Shown: positions 7,861 through 16,906 of the stretch, piece by piece | Numbering within the stretch: the first letter of the stretch is position 1 | Layout: each line of letters starts with the position of its first letter | Origin: 66-474 sp044464225 | GTDB lineage: Bacteria; Pseudomonadota; Gammaproteobacteria; Xanthomonadales; Rhodanobacteraceae | Length of the DNA stretch: 64,000 nt | Direction: 5' to 3' | Assembly: GCA_044464225.1 (NCBI GenBank) | Contig: JBIQLN010000011.1 | Location: 1-64,000, forward strand | Position numbers and translations under genes: made by a program | Notes under the pieces: generated by a model | What the model saw: only the letters and a program-made list of their open reading frames with translations | Databases searched by the model: none | Told to the model about the DNA's origin: nothing

Positions 7861-9933
7861 TCACGCCGACAGCCCCACGTCGCCTTCGAGCACGGTCTGC
7901 CGCATCTGCGGGTTTTCGCCCGCGCGCCACAAAGGCGTTTCGAATCGCACGCGATAGCGCAGCGGCCCGCCGTCCGCGCGGTCACTGCGCTGGATCGGCG
8001 GCGGGATGCAAACGAAATCGGTCGTCATCTTTTCCGCGTCCACGCGTACGGTGGCGTAGCCGTGCCCGCCCATGTCCACGAAGGTGAGATGCGGCGCCAT
8101 TTCCGGATTGCTCGCCGCGTGCGCTTTGGCCAGGTCGCCGCTTTGCGCGTATGCCAGCGCGGAACGTACGCCATGGTTCAACAGCAGGTTCATGGTGGGG
8201 TCGGGCGGCGCGCCGTCGTGGTCGACCATGAACAACGGACGGAACGGATCGTCCTTGCGCCCGTACTCGTAGGCTTCCTGCATGCCGAGCGACGAGATGG
8301 ACCCGCCGACGAAGGTGAGGCCCACCGGCTCGAACGTGGCGGGCGGCAAGGCCTTGGCCGCATAGCCCGCCCAGAAGCTGTGGCGATCGCCGGAGACGAT
8401 GGCAAAGCCGGTGACGCCGGCGTCGCGCACGGCATCGAAGATCTCGCTGCGCTCGTGGTAGATGCCGCCCCAGTCGCCATTGGCCAGGACGGCATAGCCA
8501 TCGGTCCACTTGCCCATCCTGGCGGGCATGTTCTGCGGATCCACGCGCCAGTCGGGCGTGCCCAGCGAATTGCCCCAGATCTTCCAGGTCGCGTCCGCGC
8601 TGCGCAGGCGCTCCAGGAACCACGCCTTCTGTTTCGCGCCCAGCATGGATTGCGGCGGCTCCGCGGCGCGAAAGTTGGGGATGGATTTGTCGCCGAAGGA
8701 GAGCTTGGCGGGCGGATGGCCGTCGGCGAAGTCGCGGCCGCTGTCGAGTTGCATCGCCAGCGCCTCGGGAAAGAAGGGGAACGACACGCCTTCGAACAGC
8801 GGCTTGAGCTCGTCGCGATTCGAAGGGTCCGGACCGCGGAAACTGTGCTGGTCGGTAAGGATCAGGTCGATGTGGCGTCCCCAGCGCAGCGTGCGATAGG
8901 CGATCAGGCTATCGATCGCGGCGAGGTTGTTGGGTTCCTGCCCCAGGCCGTTCTCGTCGAAGTCCTTGACCGGCGCATCCACCACGTGCGGCGCATCGAA
9001 GGCTTCCAGGCTGCTTCCCTTAGGCGAAACGCGCGCCGGCTGGAATTCGAACCAGGCCTGGTTGGCCGCGACCTTCAGCGTCTGCGCCCAGACCGGGCCT
9101 TCGCCGAATTCCTGGATGGACTGCCAGCCCTGCCACGAGAATTCGTGGTTGTCCCAGATCGCCACGAATGGGAAACGCGCGCGCGCATCCTGCAGATCGG
9201 GGTCCAGCAGGTAGGCGTGGTAGAGCGCGCGGTAATCGTCCAGCGACTGCGGGACGCGGAAGCGGTTCTTGGCGACGGCCTTGCCGCCGGTCGGGAATTT
9301 CACGGGGAAGGTGACGATGCGGTTGTAGCGGTGGCCGTCCTTGACCTGGTCCGGGTACTGCACGACTTCGTAGATGAAATCGCCCAGGTGCAGTACGAAG
9401 CCCAGCCGGTCCTCCGGCGCGGCACGTTCGTCCTCCCAGATCATCCTGCGCCAGGCGTTCATCGTGCCCTCGCAGACGTCCTGGCAACTGACGAATGCGA
9501 AGCGCGCCGGTCGCGGATCGTCGCGCCCGGGCGCGGTCAGCGTGCGGCCGATCCGGCTGCCGTTGCCGTCGGCGTCGGTGAAGCGGTACCAGTATTCGCT
9601 GGCAGGTTTGAGGCCCGCCACGAGTACGCGGCTGGTCCAATCCGATTGCGCGAGGATCCGCGCATTCGTCGTCGCGACCACGCGTGTGAAAGCGGGGTCC
9701 TCGGCGACTTCGACCCGCAGGCGGGCAGCCTTGCGCCCGTCCGCGTAAGGACGCCTCGTCCACAGCAGCACGCTGTTTTCGTCCGGGTCGCCCGAGGCTA
9801 CGCCCTGCGGATAGAGATCCCGGCGTTCACGCCAGCCGCTCGAGGAAGGGCGGACGGGCGTACAGCCCACGGCCAGGGCCGCACCCATCGCGGCGGCGAG
9901 TTTCAGGAATCGGCGGCGATCGAGGTCGGGCAT
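7861..9933 (-). CDS. phoD: PhoD-type alkaline phosphatase/phosphodiesterase, Tat-exported
   Basis: A 690-residue enzyme of the PhoD (alkaline phosphatase D) metallophosphatase family, releasing phosphate from phosphomono- or diesters outside the cytoplasm. The N-terminus RRRFLKLAAAMGAALAVGC combines a twin-arginine motif with a lipobox-like Cys, so it may be a Tat-exported lipoprotein. An N-terminal PhoD domain (about 40-140, GVASGDPDENSVLLWTR) is followed by the catalytic domain with metal-ligand motifs FVSCQD, HLGDFIYE, IWDNHEF and SGDRHSFWAG. The family is usually 450-600 residues; this one is long. The ATG follows AAGGGGACGAG. It is a single gene, convergent with the DUF3016 gene. Phosphate regulation is plausible but no Pho box is evident. 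Confidence 0.9.
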   Translation of the reverse strand: MPDLDRRRFLKLAAAMGAALAVGCTPVRPSSSGWRERRDLYPQGVASGDPDENSVLLWTRRPYADGRKAARLRVEVAEDPAFTRVVATTNARILAQSDWTSRVLVAGLKPASEYWYRFTDADGNGSRIGRTLTAPGRDDPRPARFAFVSCQDVCEGTMNAWRRMIWEDERAAPEDRLGFVLHLGDFIYEVVQYPDQVKDGHRYNRIVTFPVKFPTGGKAVAKNRFRVPQSLDDYRALYHAYLLDPDLQDARARFPFVAIWDNHEFSWQGWQSIQEFGEGPVWAQTLKVAANQAWFEFQPARVSPKGSSLEAFDAPHVVDAPVKDFDENGLGQEPNNLAAIDSLIAYRTLRWGRHIDLILTDQHSFRGPDPSNRDELKPLFEGVSFPFFPEALAMQLDSGRDFADGHPPAKLSFGDKSIPNFRAAEPPQSMLGAKQKAWFLERLRSADATWKIWGNSLGTPDWRVDPQNMPARMGKWTDGYAVLANGDWGGIYHERSEIFDAVRDAGVTGFAIVSGDRHSFWAGYAAKALPPATFEPVGLTFVGGSISSLGMQEAYEYGRKDDPFRPLFMVDHDGAPPDPTMNLLLNHGVRSALAYAQSGDLAKAHAASNPEMAPHLTFVDMGGHGYATVRVDAEKMTTDFVCIPPPIQRSDRADGGPLRYRVRFETPLWRAGENPQMRQTVLEGDVGLSA

Positions 9934-10092
9934 CTCGTCCCCTTGCGCGGCGGGCGCGTTGGCGCGGTCGCTGCAACGCTACCGCTGGCCGGGCGCGGGC
10001 GAGCGTGCCGGAAGTAGGGGAGACTTTCGGGCCATGAGGTCGGACGTTTCGTGGCGTCGGAGGTGGCGACGCGCGGAGCGCCGCCGCGGCGC

Positions 10093-10566
10093 TCAACCCG
10101 GCGGAAAGCCGAACAGCGACCCCGCGATGGTCGCCACCACGACCACGCCGTCGCCCATCGCGGGGGAACCGGCAATGCCCCACTGGTGTCCGCCCGTATC
10201 GGCGAACGGGTGGCGCGTCAGCACGCGGCCGGTTGCGCGATCCAGCGTGACGTAGCCGGCGACGTGGCGGATGAAATGCGGCGTGCCTCCGGCAACCCCC
10301 ACGTGCAGCCGGTCGCCGTCCACCAACGGCGTGCCCCAGGTCCAGCCGAACACATCGCTGCGCCAGAGCACGTTCCCGTTCGCCGGGTCGATGGCGCTGA
10401 CGCGGCGCAGGTCGGAGGAACCCACGTAGATCGTGCCCGCATGCACCACCGGCGTGGATTCGACCCACGACCCCCAGAAGAACGTGCGCCAGAGTTCCTT
10501 GGGACAGGCCCCGGTGCAGCGGCGAATGTCGAAGCCGGAAGGGGGTCGGACGACAGCTTCGGACAC
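10093..10566 (-). CDS. Truncated PQQ-like beta-propeller protein
   Basis: A 157-residue product resembling only the C-terminal part of outer-membrane PQQ-like beta-propeller proteins, which have several hundred residues. Repeats such as STPVVHAGTIYVGSSDLRRV and TPLVDGDRLHVGVAGGTP are clear, and the ending HQWGIAGSPAMGDGVVVVAT to GSLFGFPPG matches the natural end. No signal peptide is present and most blades are missing, so a full propeller cannot form. A GTG at 10566 is preceded by GAGGAGG four bases away, so the fragment may still be translated. I judge it a 5'-deleted remnant. It is divergent from the unknown gene at 10701. Confidence 0.5.
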   Translation of the reverse strand: MSEAVVRPPSGFDIRRCTGACPKELWRTFFWGSWVESTPVVHAGTIYVGSSDLRRVSAIDPANGNVLWRSDVFGWTWGTPLVDGDRLHVGVAGGTPHFIRHVAGYVTLDRATGRVLTRHPFADTGGHQWGIAGSPAMGDGVVVVATIAGSLFGFPPG

Positions 10567-10700
10567 GCTACCTCCTCGTGGACAAGGCGCTCCGATCTGC
10601 GCCCCCGACCAGCGGGCGCCTGGCCCCATTTCTTCCTGATTGTGGTTCAGAATGGCACCCGACTCCTCGAACCGGGAATGCAGTCCATCGGGAGGCACCC

Positions 10701-11222
10701 ATGTTCGGTTTTCTTGAAATCATCACCGGGGCGAAGCAGGTCGTGCCGCTCGTCCCCGGCGTCATCGATATCGTCGAGAAGCTCACCAAACAAAAGGAAG
10801 ATCCGAACCTCGCCCGAATCCTGCAGCAGGTGCGCCTGGATACGCTCGAAAGCGCGCGGGAGCTCAGGGGCGAGCTGGTCGGCCTGCTTCAGGACAAGAC
10901 CCTGGATTCGCAACTGGATGTCCCGCTCAAGCAGGTCGGCGACAACCTTTCCTGGATCACGGACCCCCTCAAGAAGCGCCGCGTGCAAAAGCACCGGGAC
11001 CGGATCAACGAGATCCACCGGAACCTGACGAGTTCGACGGATGACCTTGCCGGCATCCTGGCATGCATGCAGCGCACCGAGGGCCTCGGGACGGCGTATG
11101 AAGCGGCGGAAGCGGCGCGCGCCGAGTTGGATGGCATGCTGCAGCGGCAGCCGTCCGTCCGGGAAGTGCTCGAGACCTATATCAAGTTCCTCGACGCCTA
11201 CATCGTGCGCCTGCAGAGCTGA
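10701..11222 (+). CDS. Unknown alpha-helical protein
   Basis: A 173-residue cytoplasmic protein that I do not recognise. It starts with a short hydrophobic segment (MFGFLEIITGAKQVVPLVPG), too weak for a sure membrane anchor. A long charged, heptad-like helical region follows (QQVRLDTLESARELRGELVG; KKRRVQKHRDRINEIHR; YEAAEAARAELDG), suggesting helical bundles or a coiled coil. No catalytic motif is visible. The ATG follows GGGAGGCACCC, a strong ribosome binding site, and codon use looks like its neighbours, so the gene is real. A DUF3016 gene fragment lies 30 bases downstream. Confidence 0.65.
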   Translation: MFGFLEIITGAKQVVPLVPGVIDIVEKLTKQKEDPNLARILQQVRLDTLESARELRGELVGLLQDKTLDSQLDVPLKQVGDNLSWITDPLKKRRVQKHRDRINEIHRNLTSSTDDLAGILACMQRTEGLGTAYEAAEAARAELDGMLQRQPSVREVLETYIKFLDAYIVRLQS

Positions 11223-11251
11223 CGATCGACCGAGGTCCCGAAAAGAAGGGC

Positions 11252-11467
11252 GACGTCTACCCGCCGTGGATCGATCTGGACTTCAGGTTGGTGGACCAGG
11301 ACGGCAATGTGCTGCGCGAGGACAAACGGGTGTTGCGCGACCCGGCCCATCTGCACGATGTGAGCCTGCCGGCCGCATCGGCGGCGCCGCTGCATTACGA
11401 CAAGGCGCTGCTGCGTCGATGGCTGGGCCGTGGTCCGGACAAGCTCTGGAAAAAAGGGGCGGGGTAA
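11252..11467 (+). pseudogene. DUF3016 gene remnant (3' part)
   Basis: The frame GAC at 11252 to TAA at 11465-11467 translates to DVYPPWIDLDFRLVDQDGNV, then LREDKRVLRDPAHLHD and KALLRRWLGRGPDKLWKKGAG. It matches the last 65 or so residues of the intact DUF3016 protein at 7297-7848, including the run of bases encoding RLVDQDGNVLRE almost unchanged. There is no start codon or signal peptide. The natural stop (after DKL) has become TGG and the frame runs on six codons. It is a decayed partial copy of a paralogue. Confidence 0.8.
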
Positions 11468-11534
11468 TCAAGTGGCGCCGATGGCGCCGGAAGTCCTGCC
11501 TTTGATACGTCCGCTTGACGTGGAAGCTTGCGGT

Positions 11535-13250
11535 TCAATGACCGCCGTCGTCCTTGGCGTCCTTGTCGCTTTTCTTCAGGGCGCCGCGCAGCAGGTCGCC
11601 CAGAACATCCTCGGCGCGTTTTGGCTGGGAGGCCTTGCCGGAGTCGGACTTCGGTGGGCTTCGTTTTGCTCCGGCCACGCCGGCTTCCAGCAATCCGACG
11701 ACGGCACGCGGGTCGACCTTGAACTTCGGCGCGCTGGCGGTGCCGGTGACGTGCACGCCGATGCCCCGGTCGGCACTGCCGCCAAGGATGCCACCGAGCA
11801 CGCGCCCGGCCCCGGAATCGCCGAGCAGGCCGCTGGCGCCCTGGCTGCCGACGACGCCTTTGTCGAGCTTCACCAGCATGTTGAAGTCGAGTGCGCCGTT
11901 GGCGGCCATCCGGCCCTTGCCCGTCATGCTGCCGAGACCGGTAAATTCAGCCTGCGCCGGGTCGGCGCGGATCCCCGATGGTGCGATGGTCAGGATGGCT
12001 TCGGCATGCTTGATCCCGGTGTCCGCGGGCGCGTGGATCCCGGCCAGTGATAGCGCGCCACCAAGCCTGGAGCCGAGGCTGTAGCCCGCCAGTCGCGAGT
12101 TGTCGAGGGTGACCGGGCCGCTGATGACCAGCTTGTCCAGCGGACCGCGTGCGCGCAGGTTCACGCCGAGCGTGCCGCCGCTGAGGCGCGAATTCTTCGG
12201 CAACACCACGCCCACGGCCGGCAACAGCGGTTGCAGGTCATCGACCGGCAGTTGCGTGCCACGGATCGTGAGGTCCAGCCTCATCACCGCGCTGCGCTTC
12301 TCGAAGCCGCCCTTGACGGCCAGACGCGCCTTGCCGGTGCCCACCGTGGTGTGATCGATGCTGCCGGTGCCGGCGTCGAGTTTGTAACTGGCCTGGTAGT
12401 CGATGCGTATCGGCTGCGGCGCCGGCGAGCCGGACGCGACCAGTTGCAGCTTGTGCGCGTCGATGTGACCTTTCGATGTCAGCACGCCGCCGGATGAGTG
12501 GATCTGCGTATCCAGGTCCAGGACGCCGCCGACACCATCGTCCTTGCCCATCAAACCGGCGCCGACCAGGTCCAGGTCGTGCACGACCAGGTGTGCGTCG
12601 GCCGGTGTCAGCACGGCGTCGCCGGCATGCCACGGGCCCAGCTTGCCGTCCAGTTGCAGCGTTCCGCCACCGGCGATCGCGGCGCGCATGGAAAACGGGA
12701 ACGCGGCTTGCGTACTGACGTGGTCGGCGCTGATTTGCACGTTGTCGTAGGTGCGTGTGTCACCGGCCGCGTGCGTGAGCGTGATGCTGCCGTCCTTGAT
12801 GCGCAGCTTGTCGGCGCTGAACACGGGCGTGCCCGTGGACGGCGGCGCACTCTGTGGCGTGCCGGCGGCAAGGCGGGCGAAGTTCCAATGTCCGGCGCGG
12901 TTCTGGATCAGGTACACGCTGGGCTGGTCCAGCGTCAACGAGGTCACGCGCAGCTGCCGGTGCGCGATCAGCGGCCACAGGCGCACGCCGACCGCAAGCG
13001 ATTTGGCGCTGACAAAGGGCTGCTTGCCGAACGCCGGATCGTCGCCGATGCGGATGTCGTCGGCATCCAGCGAGCCCGACCACACCGAGAGATGCAGTTT
13101 GCCCACGCTGACCGGGCGGCCCATCGCCTCGCTCAGTGAAGCCTGGATCTGCGGACGGAAGTGATTGGCGTCCACCAGCAGCAACGCGCCCGCGCCAGCG
13201 GCAATCACCACCAGTACGACGACGGTGAAGATGATCAGCAATCGTTTCAC
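11535..13250 (-). CDS. AsmA-family protein
   Basis: A 571-residue inner-membrane-anchored, mostly periplasmic protein of the AsmA family, which belongs to the bridge-like lipid-transfer proteins involved in outer-membrane lipid homeostasis. The N-terminal transmembrane helix (LLIIFTVVVLVVIAAGAGAL) is followed by FRPQIQASLSEAMGRPVSVG, the typical AsmA/Mdm31-type opening, then long beta-rich sequence and a low-complexity basic C-terminus. The start is GTG with AAGGT upstream, inside the end of the DUF748 gene seven bases before, so the two genes form an operon. E. coli AsmA is somewhat longer (about 617 residues). Confidence 0.85.
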   Translation of the reverse strand: MKRLLIIFTVVVLVVIAAGAGALLLVDANHFRPQIQASLSEAMGRPVSVGKLHLSVWSGSLDADDIRIGDDPAFGKQPFVSAKSLAVGVRLWPLIAHRQLRVTSLTLDQPSVYLIQNRAGHWNFARLAAGTPQSAPPSTGTPVFSADKLRIKDGSITLTHAAGDTRTYDNVQISADHVSTQAAFPFSMRAAIAGGGTLQLDGKLGPWHAGDAVLTPADAHLVVHDLDLVGAGLMGKDDGVGGVLDLDTQIHSSGGVLTSKGHIDAHKLQLVASGSPAPQPIRIDYQASYKLDAGTGSIDHTTVGTGKARLAVKGGFEKRSAVMRLDLTIRGTQLPVDDLQPLLPAVGVVLPKNSRLSGGTLGVNLRARGPLDKLVISGPVTLDNSRLAGYSLGSRLGGALSLAGIHAPADTGIKHAEAILTIAPSGIRADPAQAEFTGLGSMTGKGRMAANGALDFNMLVKLDKGVVGSQGASGLLGDSGAGRVLGGILGGSADRGIGVHVTGTASAPKFKVDPRAVVGLLEAGVAGAKRSPPKSDSGKASQPKRAEDVLGDLLRGALKKSDKDAKDDGGH

Positions 13251-13257
13251 GGCAAAA

Positions 13258-14352
13258 TTACCTTTGTCCGCTTTCCGGATCGCGCGGCGCGGGCTTCAGG
13301 TTTTCCAGTTGCGGGGTGTAGGCCTTCACGAACGCGTTGTGCAGCACGTTGAGCACGGCGCGCCAGGTGCCGAACTTCTTGTCGTCGATGCGGCCGCTGA
13401 TGGGGACGCGCGTGGCGAACTGGTCCTTCTTCTGGTTCGTGAAGATCTTGGTGATGCCCTCTGCGATGGCTTGCCAGGCGACTTCGAACGGATTTTCGTG
13501 TTCGTCTTCCACGTCCTGCTTCCAACTGAAGATCTTCATGTCGTGGAAGAGTGGCTTGGCGTAGCCGTTGAGCCTGCCGTCGCGGGCGTTGAGCTCCATG
13601 ACGAAATCGCCTTTGCCCGATTCGAAGTCGAGCTTGGCGTACGCGCGCGCCAGGTCGTTGAGCCTGGTGAGGTCGATGTGCAGGATGCGCAGGTTGAACG
13701 TGAAGTCGAGGAGCTCCCCGAGCGGGTCGAAACTGGCGGAGGTTTCCAGCGGCGCCTCGCCCAGCACCAGCGCGGTGGCGCGCAGGTCGGCGACGCGGCG
13801 TCCGCCGCTGCGGTCAGCGTTGGTGAGGTTGGTGACCACGGCGTTGACGCGGGTCGCCTTGACGTCCACGCGGGGGCTGGACGAGAAATTGCGGAAGGTG
13901 ATGGTGCCGTCATTGACATCCACTTCATCGAGGCGGATCGGGACGAGCTGTTGCAGTTTTGCCCGCCAGTCGACGCCGCCGCCGGCCTGGGTGCCGGCGC
14001 CGCCATTGCCATCGACGAAGTTCAATACCGGCCGATCGAATTCCACGGTGGCCCGTATCGCGCCGTGCACGAGTGCGCGCCAGCTCAGGTGGATGTCCAT
14101 GTGCGGCGTCTGCAGGAGCGGCACCGGCACCTTGCCGCTCACCTTGACGATTTCCAGGTCATCCAGCGTGTAGGCGCCACGCCACAAAGAAATGTCGACG
14201 TCGGCCACGTGGCCGTGGTAATCGCCCATGCGGTCCATGCGCCGGTTGAGTTCATGCTGCACGATCGAGGGCAGGGCGATGCGCAAGCCGATCAGGGCGA
14301 CGATGACCGCCGCCAGCGACGACCACAGGATGATGCGGGAGCGTCGTTCCAT
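13258..14352 (-). CDS. DUF748 protein (AsmA-like)
   Basis: A 364-residue protein with one N-terminal transmembrane helix (IILWSSLAAVIVALIGLRIA) followed by the DUF748 domain, related to AsmA proteins: TPHMDIHLSWRALVHGAIRA, then VEFDRPVLNFVDGN. DUF748 proteins are periplasmic beta-taco-like proteins linked with envelope function; the exact role is unknown. I took the ATG at 14352 (MERRSRI); the frame is open 23 codons further upstream but lacks a better site. It is the first gene of an operon with the AsmA gene. A partial copy of its 3' end lies at 20827-21003. Confidence 0.82.
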   Translation of the reverse strand: MERRSRIILWSSLAAVIVALIGLRIALPSIVQHELNRRMDRMGDYHGHVADVDISLWRGAYTLDDLEIVKVSGKVPVPLLQTPHMDIHLSWRALVHGAIRATVEFDRPVLNFVDGNGGAGTQAGGGVDWRAKLQQLVPIRLDEVDVNDGTITFRNFSSSPRVDVKATRVNAVVTNLTNADRSGGRRVADLRATALVLGEAPLETSASFDPLGELLDFTFNLRILHIDLTRLNDLARAYAKLDFESGKGDFVMELNARDGRLNGYAKPLFHDMKIFSWKQDVEDEHENPFEVAWQAIAEGITKIFTNQKKDQFATRVPISGRIDDKKFGTWRAVLNVLHNAFVKAYTPQLENLKPAPRDPESGQR

Positions 14353-14543
14353 GACATTCAATCTAGGCGAAGGGGAGTGAAAAGCGCGTCGCGCGCCAAC
14401 GGGCCCATGCGTCAGGTTCAACTGTCCGTATTCAAGCTCCGGTCGGCTTCAGCCGCCGGCAGGGCTGGTCGTCGCTTCGGGCGGCGCGGGAGTTCCTTGT
14501 CGGGCAAGGCAGGTCGGGAAACGTGCGCGACTATCATGCCGTC

Positions 14544-14909
14544 ATGTCCAGGCTGCTCCTGAATCTGCGCAACGTGCCCGAAGACGAGGCCGCCGACGTG
14601 CGCGCGCTGCTCGAGGCGAAGCGGATCCCCTGCTACGAAACGCCGCCCGGCTTCTGGGGCATCTCGTCCGGCGGCATCTGGGTGACCGACGACGCGGACT
14701 TCACGCAGGCCCGACGCGCGTTGGATGAATACGAGCAGCAGCGCAGCGACCGCGTTCGCGCGGAATACGCAGCGGCCAGGCGCAAAGGCACGGCGGAAAC
14801 GTTCATCGGCATCCTCAGATCCGACCCGTTGCGCGTCGCGCTGGCCTTGCTGGGCATACTGGTCGCGCTGGCGCTGGTCGCGCTTCCCGTCTTGCTGCTG
14901 CGGGGCTGA
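14544..14909 (+). CDS. DUF6164 family membrane protein
   Basis: A 121-residue protein matching the DUF6164 family of Xanthomonadales-type bacteria. It opens MSRLLLNLRNVPEDEAADVR, carries a soluble N-terminal domain (putative signal-transducing ferredoxin-like fold with GFWGISSGGIWV) and ends in one transmembrane helix (VALALLGILVALALVALPVL) near the C-terminus, so it is probably a tail-anchored inner-membrane protein. The function is unknown. A GTG at 14523 would add seven residues; I prefer ATG 14544 because the family usually begins MSRLLLN. It is divergent from the DUF748 gene. Confidence 0.75.
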   Translation: MSRLLLNLRNVPEDEAADVRALLEAKRIPCYETPPGFWGISSGGIWVTDDADFTQARRALDEYEQQRSDRVRAEYAAARRKGTAETFIGILRSDPLRVALALLGILVALALVALPVLLLRG

Positions 14910-15016
14910 GAAAGGCCAGCGGGAAGGGCGCTGCGTGACCAGCTGCTCGCCGCGCCACCTCGGCGCTGCCGATCGGGCGACACGCCAGGATGGCATCGCG
15001 GAAACGCGGCGATGCG

Positions 15017-16804
15017 TCAGAGCGCGCGGATCTGGTCGACGCCCAGTGCTTCGCTCTCGCTCGGCGGCGGCAGGCCGATCTTCTTGCAGAAAGCAATGAA
15101 CTTCGGCTGGTTGCGGAACTGCAGCATCATCGGGTCGTACATCATTGCCAGGATGCTGACGTCGCGCCTGGCCCAGGTGCGGTCCAGCCATTCCACGGTG
15201 TTCTCGACATCGCCTCGCAGTGCGTACAACGACGCCAGGTCGTAGGGCCGGCTGTCGCCCCAGTCCCGGTGGTCCCGGAGGAAACCCGCCAGCGCCGCAT
15301 CCGCTGCCGCGCGATCCGGGCTGATCTGGGCGGCAAGCGTCATGTACAGGTCACGCGTGTCGGGTCCAGCACGTCCGGCCGCTTCCAGCGCGGCCTTCGC
15401 ATCGCCGCGCAACAACGCGAACCGCAAACGGTAGTACGTTTGCGGTTCGGTCCAACCCGACACCGCCACCGCGGCCTCGACCTCTTTCTCGGCCTCGTCC
15501 AGACGGCCTGAGGCAACCAGCAGGTCGACGTACCGGAAACGTTCGCCGACCATCCTCGGGTCGATGGACAGGGCAAACTGTTTCTGTACGGTAGCCTCGC
15601 GCACCTTGCCATTCGCGGCCAGCGTGCGACTGTAACCGCTGTGGATCGCGCCGATTTCCGGTGCGAGTTCGATACCGCGGCGGAATTCAGCCAACGCGCC
15701 TCGCCAGTCGAAATCCGCGCTCAACAGCAGGTTGCCCCGGACGGCATGGGTGAGGCCAAGTTCGGGCGCCAGTACCAGCGCCTTGTCCGCCGCGACGCGC
15801 GCCTGGTGGTAGTCGGATTGGGCCTGCACGCCGGTGTTCTGGATGCCCTGGCGCGCCCAGGCGACCGACAGGTAAGCCCACGCGGAGACATAACCGGGAT
15901 CCAGCCGGGTCGCCAGCGTCAGGTACTTGATCATCTCGGGCGTGTCCCCCTGGTAGAAGAACTGCATCCCGTGCAGGTAGGCGGCATACGCATCCAGGTT
16001 GCCGCTCGGGGGCCGGTCCCCCAGCTTCGCGGCGGCGTTTGTCGAAAGCAGCTTTACCTGCAGTGCGTCGGCGACGGCAAGCGCGATTTCGTCTTGCAGC
16101 GCGAACAGGTCCTCGTAGGGGCGATCGTAATGCTGGGCCCACAGGGTGCTGCCGTCGGCGGCCTTGATCAGCGACGCGCTGATTCGGACGACGCCGACGG
16201 CGCGTTGCACGCTGCCGCTGAGCAGGTAGGCGACGCCGAGCTTGCGGCCGATGGTCGCGCTGTCCTCCTTGCTGTCGCGGAACTGGAAAGCGGAGGTGCG
16301 ACCGATCACCTTCAACCCGTTCAAGCGCGACAGCGCGTCGATCAGGTTTTCGGAGAGCCCGTCGGAGAAGAACTGCTGGTCGGGGTCGTTGCTGGCATTG
16401 ACCAGTGGCAGCACCGCGATGGAGCGTGCATCCACCTTCGGCCGGGCTGTCGGGCTCGTGGCCGCGACTTGCGCGGCATGCGGCGCGGGCAGCACGAGGC
16501 CGTGGAAAAACCATCCGAGCGCGACGGCCATCAGCGCCGCGGCGACCGCGAGCATGCCCTTGCCGGCGGTCGTGCTCACGTCCAGCTTCACGCCGTCCGG
16601 CGTCAGTTCCAGCGACCAGGCCATCAGCAGCGCAACGGGAAAGCCGAGCGCGAACAGCAGCACGACGAGACGCAGCGTCCACACCGGCATGTCGAACGCG
16701 GGAAGGATGGTGGCGGTGACCTGCACCAGCAGCCAAGCCACTGCGAGGTAACCGACGGCTACCTGGAAGACCTTGCGCTTGCGGAGCTCGGCCAGGAACA
16801 TCAT
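15017..16804 (-). CDS. Membrane protein with TolB-like (FlgO-type) and TPR domains
   Basis: A 595-residue protein. The N-terminus starts FLAELRKRKVFQVAVGYLAV and has three transmembrane helices up to about residue 110, a pattern common in proteobacterial TPR signalling proteins. A TolB-like/FlgO domain follows (RSIAVLPLVNASNDPDQQFF to SLIKAADGSTLWAQHYD), typical of proteins related to the N-terminal parts of adenylate cyclases. The second half is TPR repeats (SAWAYLSVAWARQGIQN and later). No catalytic domain is present, so it probably acts by protein contact. Two Met codons (16804, 16801) could start it. It stands alone, with the phosphodiester glycosidase gene about 100 bases upstream on the same strand. 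Confidence 0.8.
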   Translation of the reverse strand: MMFLAELRKRKVFQVAVGYLAVAWLLVQVTATILPAFDMPVWTLRLVVLLFALGFPVALLMAWSLELTPDGVKLDVSTTAGKGMLAVAAALMAVALGWFFHGLVLPAPHAAQVAATSPTARPKVDARSIAVLPLVNASNDPDQQFFSDGLSENLIDALSRLNGLKVIGRTSAFQFRDSKEDSATIGRKLGVAYLLSGSVQRAVGVVRISASLIKAADGSTLWAQHYDRPYEDLFALQDEIALAVADALQVKLLSTNAAAKLGDRPPSGNLDAYAAYLHGMQFFYQGDTPEMIKYLTLATRLDPGYVSAWAYLSVAWARQGIQNTGVQAQSDYHQARVAADKALVLAPELGLTHAVRGNLLLSADFDWRGALAEFRRGIELAPEIGAIHSGYSRTLAANGKVREATVQKQFALSIDPRMVGERFRYVDLLVASGRLDEAEKEVEAAVAVSGWTEPQTYYRLRFALLRGDAKAALEAAGRAGPDTRDLYMTLAAQISPDRAAADAALAGFLRDHRDWGDSRPYDLASLYALRGDVENTVEWLDRTWARRDVSILAMMYDPMMLQFRNQPKFIAFCKKIGLPPPSESEALGVDQIRAL

Positions 16805-16906
16805 GCCTGATTGCCCGGAAGGTGGCCCCTTTGCCTGGGGGCATGGTAGCACCCGAAAGAACGGGATCAGGTTTGCTTCCTGCCCGGGTGACGAAAACGG
16901 GGCTGG

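Noticed and set aside
8062..10017. 651-residue plus-strand frame
   Set aside because: It is antisense to the PhoD-type gene, with arginine-rich, non-family composition.
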